In this document: piece after piece, positions 58,028-64,000 of the stretch
Layout: every line of letters begins with the position of its first letter
Numbering within the stretch: the first letter of the stretch is position 1
From: Mycobacterium sp.
GTDB taxonomy: Bacteria; Actinomycetota; Actinomycetes; Mycobacteriales; Mycobacteriaceae
Assembly (NCBI RefSeq): GCF_002863225.1
Contig: NZ_PKEK01000048.1
Coordinates: 1-64,000, forward strand
DNA: 64,000 bases
Direction: 5' to 3'
Notes under the pieces: generated by a model
The model's database searches: none
Told to the model about the DNA's origin: nothing
Seen by the model: the letters and a program-made list of their open reading frames with translations, nothing else
Made by a program: the position numbers and the translations under genes

Positions 58028-59014
58028 TCACAGAGTCTGGTCGACCAGCACGGCACCGGCCGGCCAGTCGCCGACGGTGCCCAACGATGTCTGCTCACCG
58101 GCCGCGGTGAGCCGCACGATGTCCGCCAGCTGGGCCGGAGCGTCGCACTGGAGGTAGTGGTCGGCACCCGGCAGGATCCAGTAGCGGTTCAATCCAGGCT
58201 TGTCCCTGAGGAATTCCTGCCAGACGTAGTTCGCCACCCGGACCGGGGCGACCGTGTCGTGCAGGCCCCACACCAGGGTGGTGTTGACGTCGCTGAGCGA
58301 AAGCGATTGGAGCCAGGTGGTTTCGTCGGCGGCGCGTTCGTTGAGGTACTGAATCGTGTCCGGTAGCACCGCGATCTGGTCGTGGTAGGCGAAACAGTCG
58401 ACCAGCGCGGCGATCTCGGGGTCGTCCAGCCCCCGCCGCGGCATGAACGTCGTGGCTCCCATCCCGGCGGCCAATACCTGCGGCGTCGTTGCCCGTGCGG
58501 TGCTGCGGGCCACGGTCGGATCCAGCAGCGCCTTCTGAAACCCGGTCAGATTGGCCAGCGGCAGATAGATGTTCGCGTTCGTGAAGATGGCCTCGGACGG
58601 CGGATTCGCGTCCTCGAGATCGGCGAACATCGACAGTGCGATCATCCCGACACTGGTGCCGAGGTCGTGGGTCAGCATCGTGTAGTCGGTCAGCTGCCAC
58701 AGCTGCGTGATGGCGTGGACCAGTAGACGCGCGTCGTCGTACAGCGAATACACATACGGCGCCGCCGGCTTTCCGGACAGGCCGTAGCCGGGGAAGTCGA
58801 GTAGACAAATGTCGAAATCGGCATCCAGTTCCCGGGTCAGCGCATCGAAGTCGATACTGGCCGTCGGAAATCCGTGCACGCAGACCAACGCCGGCGCGCC
58901 GGGTGTGCCGCATCGGCGGACGAAGACGGAGACGTCCGCGCCGGAGTTGGCGCCCGTCGTCGACTTCCAGTGAAATTCTTCGCCGCCGCTTCGCCATGCG
59001 TCGAGCCCGGCCAT
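58028..59014 (-). CDS. Alpha/beta hydrolase of the haloalkane dehalogenase / epoxide hydrolase type
   Basis: A 328-residue enzyme. LVCVHGFPTASIDFDAL supplies the oxyanion region and LTHDLGTSVGMIAL puts Asp at the nucleophile position, as in dehalogenases and epoxide hydrolases. The acid (VWGLHDTVAPV) and His (PGADHYLQCDAP) are present. ATG 59014 overlaps the TGA of the upstream CocE-type gene (TGATG). The substrate is unknown. Confidence 0.8.
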   Translation of the reverse strand: MAGLDAWRSGGEEFHWKSTTGANSGADVSVFVRRCGTPGAPALVCVHGFPTASIDFDALTRELDADFDICLLDFPGYGLSGKPAAPYVYSLYDDARLLVHAITQLWQLTDYTMLTHDLGTSVGMIALSMFADLEDANPPSEAIFTNANIYLPLANLTGFQKALLDPTVARSTARATTPQVLAAGMGATTFMPRRGLDDPEIAALVDCFAYHDQIAVLPDTIQYLNERAADETTWLQSLSLSDVNTTLVWGLHDTVAPVRVANYVWQEFLRDKPGLNRYWILPGADHYLQCDAPAQLADIVRLTAAGEQTSLGTVGDWPAGAVLVDQTL

Positions 59015-60663
59015 CAAGAGCCGACCGGGAACACGATCCGGGACGAGCCGAGCGCAACCTTATGGGTCGACGGTGTGATGCGACTCGCGGTGGACGTCGC
59101 CTCGCCGTTGCCGAGATTGCGGTCGAAACGCGGATGGCTGCCGCCGGCGATCAACACCCGGATGCGGGTCCCCGCGCGGAACCGATGCGAGATCGCGTCC
59201 AGCTCGACCCTGACGTCGTCGCTCGCCTCGGTCAGCCGCACGAAGCCGTCGCTGACGTTGCGCGAGCGTCCGTCGGCGTCGACCTCGCTGATTCGGACGA
59301 ACACATCGACGAATGGGATGTCCGAGCTGTGCGCCAGCTCGGCGACCGGGCTGCCGTGCACGACCAGATCGGCGGGCAGCGCCTCGCTGGTGAAGCTGAG
59401 GACGTCGCGGCGAGCGGCCAGCGCGGTGTCGTCACGGTAGCCGCCGTCCGGCGAAAGCAGCCGACCGCCGAGGGTGGGCGTCGGGTCGGCCGGGTTGTAG
59501 CGGAAGCTGGCCGACGACCCCGCCGCCGGTTTGGCGTCGGACAGTCCGCCACCCGGTTGCAGGTACCACGCCCGGTCCGCGGTCGCCGGCGGCCAGTCGG
59601 GCAGCCCGCGCCAGCCCTCGTGCCGGACGAAGAAGCGAACTCGATCGCTACGCGGAGTCACCGGGCGGTCGGCCAGGTGGGTGTCCAGCCACTGCTGGGT
59701 TTCCCGGGAGACCGTGGACAGCCCGGCGAAGAGCAGCTCAGTGTGTGTCCAGGGCCCCATGGTCAGCGCGACGTCGACGCCCCGACCGCGAAGGTGCCGG
59801 AATTGATACAACGTCTGGGGTAAGAACAGATCTTGCCAGCCGCTGAGCAGCAGCAACGGTACTTCGATCCGGTCGAGTGCCGAGTCGACCCTCAGCGGAC
59901 CCCAGAACGGGTTGTCGTCCGCCGGGGGTGTCAGCCATGACTCCCACCACGGCGCCCCGTCGCCGAGCAGCCCCCGGCCGGAGGCGCCGAGTGGCGCCAC
60001 ACCAGCGGCCCGGACGACTCTTTTCTGGGCCCGCAGCTGGCGCATGCCGGCCCGGAACAGGCCGCCGTCTTCCTGGCGGGCGACCAGATTGCTCCAGCCG
60101 AGAAAATCGTTGACGGAGAACGCCCCGGTTCCCCAGCTCGACAGGCCTAGATCGTGGGGACCCGCCACGATCACGCTTGTGACCAGCTCCGGCGGCGGAT
60201 CCTGCAGCAGCGCGAACTGCGTGAAACCCAGATACGAAATCCCGATCGTGGCGAAGCGGCCGGTGAACCACGGCTGACGTCGCATCCACTCCACGGTGTC
60301 GGCGCCGTCGGCCGCTTCGTGGACCATCGGCGAGAAGTCACCGCCTGAGCCGAATGTTCCTCGGACACTTTGCAATATGACTCGGTAGCCGTGGGCGGCG
60401 TGCAGGTCGGCGAACACCAGCGAGAACGGAAACCGCCGGCCGTAGGGGCCCCGGGCCAGTAGGGTCCCGACGGTCTTGCCGGTCGGCTGATACACGTCGG
60501 CGACCAGCTCGACCCCGTCGCGCATCGGGATCTTGACGGGGCTGACCGTGTAACTCGTCGTCGGGGCGGCCAGGCCCAAGGTCCGGGCGACAGCGCGGCC
60601 GGCGAGCCGTCGGGGGAGGGTGCGCAGGGTCGATCCGGCGGCCTGTTCGGAGGTGGTCGTCAC
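59014..60663 (-). CDS. CocE/NonD-family X-Pro dipeptidyl peptidase-like hydrolase
   Basis: A 549-residue serine hydrolase (Rv2800-like). Nucleophile in the GISYLG motif, preceded by ARGPYGRRFPFSLVFADLHA and QSVRGTFGSGGDFSP; Asp and His in LSGWQDLFLPQ and MGPWTHTELLF; C-terminal jelly-roll (to FPVGS). Acts on esters or peptides; substrate unknown. No classical signal peptide. Leads a leftward pair with the dehalogenase-type enzyme. Confidence 0.85.
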   Translation of the reverse strand: MTTTSEQAAGSTLRTLPRRLAGRAVARTLGLAAPTTSYTVSPVKIPMRDGVELVADVYQPTGKTVGTLLARGPYGRRFPFSLVFADLHAAHGYRVILQSVRGTFGSGGDFSPMVHEAADGADTVEWMRRQPWFTGRFATIGISYLGFTQFALLQDPPPELVTSVIVAGPHDLGLSSWGTGAFSVNDFLGWSNLVARQEDGGLFRAGMRQLRAQKRVVRAAGVAPLGASGRGLLGDGAPWWESWLTPPADDNPFWGPLRVDSALDRIEVPLLLLSGWQDLFLPQTLYQFRHLRGRGVDVALTMGPWTHTELLFAGLSTVSRETQQWLDTHLADRPVTPRSDRVRFFVRHEGWRGLPDWPPATADRAWYLQPGGGLSDAKPAAGSSASFRYNPADPTPTLGGRLLSPDGGYRDDTALAARRDVLSFTSEALPADLVVHGSPVAELAHSSDIPFVDVFVRISEVDADGRSRNVSDGFVRLTEASDDVRVELDAISHRFRAGTRIRVLIAGGSHPRFDRNLGNGEATSTASRITPSTHKVALGSSRIVFPVGS

Positions 60664-60698
60664 CGCATCAGATTATGTGCGCGGCGACGGGTGTGGGC

Positions 60699-61280
60699 CT
60701 AGAACTTGTAGTACGGCGCAAGGTCATTGGCGCGCTGCAGGTTGACGGCCGGGCAGTCGACGTCCGGGCTGGAATAGATCGTCGAATAGAACAGCGACTG
60801 CTGGATCACCCCGTAGCTGGTTTTGAACGCCACCATGCACGAGAAATAGAAGTAGCTGTTGTGGTAGGTGGGCTTGAGGTTCCACCATTGCGCGGCGCGG
60901 TGACCGGCGATGGTGGTCTCGACCGCGTCGGCGGGCAGCGACTGCTCGTAGGTGCGCCACACAATCGGCTCGACCGCCAACTGATAGTTCCCCGCATCGA
61001 AGTGGCAGCGCAGCCCCTCCTCGGGTATCGGCGGGGTGAACCCCAGCCCGAGCCGCTGGACCGTATCGAACGGGATGTCCCGGCAGGGGTCGAACGGGCT
61101 CGGATCGGTGGTCGCCACGATCGGGCTCTTCATCGTGGTCGGCGTGTCCATCGGAAATCCGGTGGACCGCAACTGGACTGTGGGCACACCGACGACGGTC
61201 GGTGGCGTGCTCTGCAGCACTACGACACATGCCGTGATCAGGGCGCCGAATGCGGCAAGCAGTCGTAGCTTGCTGAGCAT
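60699..61280 (-). CDS. Exported DUF3558-type protein (Rv2799-like)
   Basis: A 193-residue protein with an N-terminal signal/anchor (residues 5-25), then a soluble domain with PSPFDPCRDIPFDTVQRLGL and several Cys (DPCRD, LRCHF, SCMVAF, DVDCPAV), typical of the exported DUF3558 group. No lipobox. Function unknown. Divergent from pptH across a 199-bp gap. Confidence 0.75.
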   Translation of the reverse strand: MLSKLRLLAAFGALITACVVVLQSTPPTVVGVPTVQLRSTGFPMDTPTTMKSPIVATTDPSPFDPCRDIPFDTVQRLGLGFTPPIPEEGLRCHFDAGNYQLAVEPIVWRTYEQSLPADAVETTIAGHRAAQWWNLKPTYHNSYFYFSCMVAFKTSYGVIQQSLFYSTIYSSPDVDCPAVNLQRANDLAPYYKF

Positions 61281-61465
61281 GACCCCCCTGTCGTGCCTGA
61301 TCGTGATCGACTCCGCTCCGGGCGCGAGGGCCTCGTCTCCTGCGCGGATGCCGCTGGACTACTGCGGGGAGTTTACAAGCCGCACCCGCGCCGCCACAGG
61401 GTAAACGAGAACCTGTTCTAGTCGACCGTCGGCAGCGCGCGAACAGCGGCGCAGCGACCAGCCGT

Positions 61466-61471
61466 TAGGCT
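61466..61471 (+). promoter_or_regulatory. Putative -10 of the pptH-pptT operon, leaderless
   Basis: TAGGCT is 8 nt before GTG 61480, the same arrangement as at proS (45172). Confidence 0.4.
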
Positions 61472-61479
61472 GGGAAATC

Positions 61480-62448
61480 GTGGCTTGGCAAGAAGACGGG
61501 CAACAGCCCCCGACCGCACGGCAGCCGACGCTGTGGGCGGTCTCGGATCTGCACACCGGCCATGTGGGCAACAAGCCCGTCACCGAATCCCTGTATCCGT
61601 CTACGCCGGACGACTGGCTGATCGTGTGTGGCGACGTCGCCGAGCGCACCGACGAGATCCGCTGGGCCCTGGACCTGCTGCGACGGCGCTTCGCCAAAGT
61701 GATCTGGGTGCCCGGCAACCACGAGCTGTGGACCACCAACAAGGACCCGATGCAGGTCTTCGGGCGCGACCGCTACGACTACCTGGTCAACATGTGCGAC
61801 GAGCTCGGGGTGGTGAGCCCGGAGCACCCGTTCCCGGTCTGGACCGAGCGGGGCGGGCCGGCGACCATCGTGCCGCTGTTCCTGCTGTACGACTATTCGT
61901 TCCTGCCGAGAGGCGCGACGAGCAAAGCCGAGGGGTTGGCGATCGCCCGCGAGCGCAATGTGGTGTGCACCGACGAGTTCCTGCTCTCAGCGGATCCGTA
62001 CCCCTCCCGAGACGCGTGGTGCCACGAGCGGGTGGCGGCTACCCGCAAGCGCCTCGACGACCTGGACTGGATGAATCCGACCGTGCTGGTCAACCATTTC
62101 CCGATGGTGCGCCAGCCGTGTGATGCGCTGTTCCTGCCGGAGTTCTCGCTGTGGTGCGGAACCACCGAAACCGCCGACTGGCACACCCGCTACAACGCGG
62201 TCTGCTCGGTCTACGGGCACCTGCACATTCCGCGGACAACCTGGTATGACGACGTCCGCTTCGAAGAGGTGTCGGTGGGCTATCCGCGAGAGTGGCGACG
62301 CCGTAAGCCGTACAGCTGGCTGCGTCAGATCCTGCCCGACCCGCAGTACGCGCCCGGATACCTCAACGACTTCGGCGGCCACTTCGTGATCACCGCGGAG
62401 ATGAAGGCACAGGCTCAGCAGTTTCGCGACCGACTGCGTCAGCGGTAG
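61480..62448 (+). CDS. pptH: Phosphopantetheinyl hydrolase PptH-like metallophosphoesterase
   Basis: A 322-residue calcineurin-type phosphoesterase: AVSDLHTGH (Asp, His), VCGDVAERTDEIRW, PGNHELWT, LVNHFPM and VYGHLHIPRT give the full di-metal set. In Mtb the neighbour of pptT, Rv2795c (PptH), removes phosphopantetheine from carrier proteins and opposes PptT. GTG 61480 at a predicted leaderless start; pptT follows at 5 bp. Confidence 0.88.
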   Translation: MAWQEDGQQPPTARQPTLWAVSDLHTGHVGNKPVTESLYPSTPDDWLIVCGDVAERTDEIRWALDLLRRRFAKVIWVPGNHELWTTNKDPMQVFGRDRYDYLVNMCDELGVVSPEHPFPVWTERGGPATIVPLFLLYDYSFLPRGATSKAEGLAIARERNVVCTDEFLLSADPYPSRDAWCHERVAATRKRLDDLDWMNPTVLVNHFPMVRQPCDALFLPEFSLWCGTTETADWHTRYNAVCSVYGHLHIPRTTWYDDVRFEEVSVGYPREWRRRKPYSWLRQILPDPQYAPGYLNDFGGHFVITAEMKAQAQQFRDRLRQR

Positions 62449-62453
62449 TCGCG

Positions 62454-63128
62454 ATGACGTTGAACACCTTGATGTCTGCTGTGCTGCCGACCGTCGACGA
62501 CTTGGCGTGCGCCGAATTGTATTCCGATCCACCGGGGTTGGCGCCGTTGGCGGAAGAGGAGCCGCTGATCGAGCGGTCGGTGGCCAAGCGGCGCAACGAG
62601 TTCATCACCGTCCGGTACTGCGCGCGTATCGCGCTGGGCGAACTGGGTTTTCCACCCGTGCCGATCCTCAAAGGGGAGAAGGGCGAACCCTGCTGGCCTG
62701 ACGGAGTGGTCGGAAGTATCACCCACACGGCCGGCTACCGCGGTGCGGTGGTCGGTCGGGCCGGTGCGGTGCGCTCGGTGGGAGTGGATGCCGAACCGCA
62801 CGACGTGCTGCCGGACGGCGTGCTCGACGCGATCAGTCTGCCGGCCGAGCGCGCCGAAATGAAAGTCCTGCCCTCCCATATCCATTGGGACCGGATCTTG
62901 TTCTGCGCCAAGGAAGCCACCTACAAGGCATGGTTCCCGCTGACCAAGCGATGGCTGGGCTTCGAAGACGCACACATCACTTTCACCGTCGATGGAACCG
63001 GCTCGGCCGGTGCGTTCGAATCGACGATCTTGGTGGACGGAGCAACGCTGACCGGTCCGCCGCTGAGATCGCTGGCCGGGCGGTGGTCGGTGGATCGCGA
63101 CTTGGTGCTGACGGCGATCACGTTATGA
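62454..63128 (+). CDS. pptT: 4'-phosphopantetheinyl transferase PptT
   Basis: A 224-residue Sfp-type transferase activating polyketide and peptide synthases for mycolic acids, siderophores and virulence lipids. Signatures [25 protein letters not shown] (Mg site) and [15 protein letters not shown]. Essential in Mtb. Placed in an operon with its antagonist pptH upstream; its stop overlaps the truB start (ATGA). Confidence 0.95.
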   Translation: MTLNTLMSAVLPTVDDLACAELYSDPPGLAPLAEEEPLIERSVAKRRNEFITVRYCARIALGELGFPPVPILKGEKGEPCWPDGVVGSITHTAGYRGAVVGRAGAVRSVGVDAEPHDVLPDGVLDAISLPAERAEMKVLPSHIHWDRILFCAKEATYKAWFPLTKRWLGFEDAHITFTVDGTGSAGAFESTILVDGATLTGPPLRSLAGRWSVDRDLVLTAITL

Positions 63129-64000
63129 ACCCCGGCCTTGTCGTCGTCGACAAGCCGGCCGGTATGACGAGTCACGACGTGGTCGGACGTTGCCGGCGCA
63201 TCTTCGGGACCCGTCGGGTCGGTCATGCCGGAACACTGGATCCGATGGCCACCGGGGTGCTGGTGATCGGCGTCGAGCGGGCCACCAAGATTCTGGGCCT
63301 GGTCACCGAAACCTCGAAGTCCTACGCGGCAACGCTTCGGCTCGGCCAGACCACCTCCACCGAGGACGCCGAAGGTGATCTCACGCAACATGTTTCGGCC
63401 TGCGGTGTCAGCGACGAAGCGATCGAGGCGGCGATTGCCGGGTTGCGTGGCGACATCGCACAGGTGCCGTCCGCGGTCAGTGCGATCAAAGTCGACGGGC
63501 AGCGGGCCTACCGGCTGGCCCGTGAAGGCCAGACCGTGGAACTCGCCGCCCGGCCGGTCCGCATCGACCGGTTCGAGATGCTGGCGGTGCGTCGCCACGA
63601 CGATCTCGTCGACGTCGATGTCGTGGTGGACTGCTCATCAGGTACCTACATCCGCGCGCTGGCCCGCGACGTCGGCATGACGCTGGGAGTCGGCGGTCAC
63701 CTGACTGCGTTACGGCGCACCAGGGTTGGCCGGTTCGGCCTCGACCAGGCCCGCACGCTCGACGAGCTGACCGACCAGCCCGGGCTGAGCCTGACGTTGG
63801 ACGAGGCGTGCCTGCAACTGTTCGCACACCGACACCTCACCGATGACGAAGCCGACTCGGCCGCCAACGGTCGCGCGCTGAAACCGGCCGGCATCGACGG
63901 GATCTACGCCGCGCACACCGACGACGGCCGGGTCATTGCGCTGCTGCGCGAAGAGGGCGAGAGGACCAAGTCCGTCGTCGTCATTCGGCCGGCAAACCTG
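63125..64000 (+). CDS. truB: tRNA pseudouridine55 synthase TruB (3' end beyond window)
   Basis: The first 292 codons; about six more are expected from the Mtb length. The catalytic Asp is in [15 protein letters not shown]; family blocks [58 protein letters not shown] and [16 protein letters not shown]-terminal PUA-like domain from about residue 235. ATG 63125 overlaps the pptT stop by 4 nt. Confidence 0.95.
   Translation, partial: MNPGLVVVDKPAGMTSHDVVGRCRRIFGTRRVGHAGTLDPMATGVLVIGVERATKILGLVTETSKSYAATLRLGQTTSTEDAEGDLTQHVSACGVSDEAIEAAIAGLRGDIAQVPSAVSAIKVDGQRAYRLAREGQTVELAARPVRIDRFEMLAVRRHDDLVDVDVVVDCSSGTYIRALARDVGMTLGVGGHLTALRRTRVGRFGLDQARTLDELTDQPGLSLTLDEACLQLFAHRHLTDDEADSAANGRALKPAGIDGIYAAHTDDGRVIALLREEGERTKSVVVIRPANL

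Overview
The window is chromosomal DNA of a Mycobacterium (Mycolicibacterium-type, non-tuberculous). Gene content, protein sequences and gene order match the M. tuberculosis (Mtb) block Rv2896c to Rv2793c read in reverse: dprA, viuB, xerC, rpsB-tsf, pyrH-frr-cdsA-rlmN, dxr-rip1-ispG, mapB, glnA4, mtr, mqo, cysG, efpA, proS, rimP-nusA-infB-rbfA, dinF, pptH-pptT-truB. Assignments rest on my reading of the translations and memory of the families; no database search was run.

Positions 1 to about 5,550 look foreign. They hold a tyrosine integrase, two small phage-type genes and several short exported or membrane proteins of unknown function. The segment ends inside the last codons of a comM (YifB Mg-chelatase-like ATPase) reading frame whose stop still overlaps dprA. 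I read it as the right end of an integrative element inserted in the 3' part of comM; the left end lies outside the window.

From 5,650 to 28,400 there are mostly housekeeping genes: DNA uptake/recombination (dprA, xerC), a lactate monooxygenase, translation factors (rpsB, tsf, frr), amidase, UMP kinase, CDP-DAG synthase, RlmN, secreted thiol-disulfide proteins, two MEP-pathway enzymes (dxr, ispG) flanking the Rip1 protease, and a penicillin-binding lipoprotein. Two accessory modules stand out: a MarR regulator divergent from an Rv0560c-like methyltransferase, and a convergent ChaB/CsbD pair. Tandem repeats lie in the pyrH-frr, rlmN-mpt53 and ccdA-dxr gaps.

From 28,400 to 45,100: an unusually AT-rich gap of about 700 bp, a DUF1707 protein, mapB, cobyric acid synthase, the glnA4/amidotransferase/SDR cluster, mycothione reductase with two hydrolases on the minus strand, a lipoprotein, mqo, cysG and efpA. 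From 45,100 to 64,000: proS, the rimP-nusA-ylxR-infB-rbfA-nrnA-dinF translation/RNA operon, echA16, small DUF genes, two alpha/beta hydrolases, and the pptH-pptT-truB operon, with truB running to the window edge.

Many genes have a TANNNT-type -10 hexamer 5 to 8 nt before the start codon, which fits leaderless transcription. No tRNA, rRNA, CRISPR array or insertion sequence was seen.
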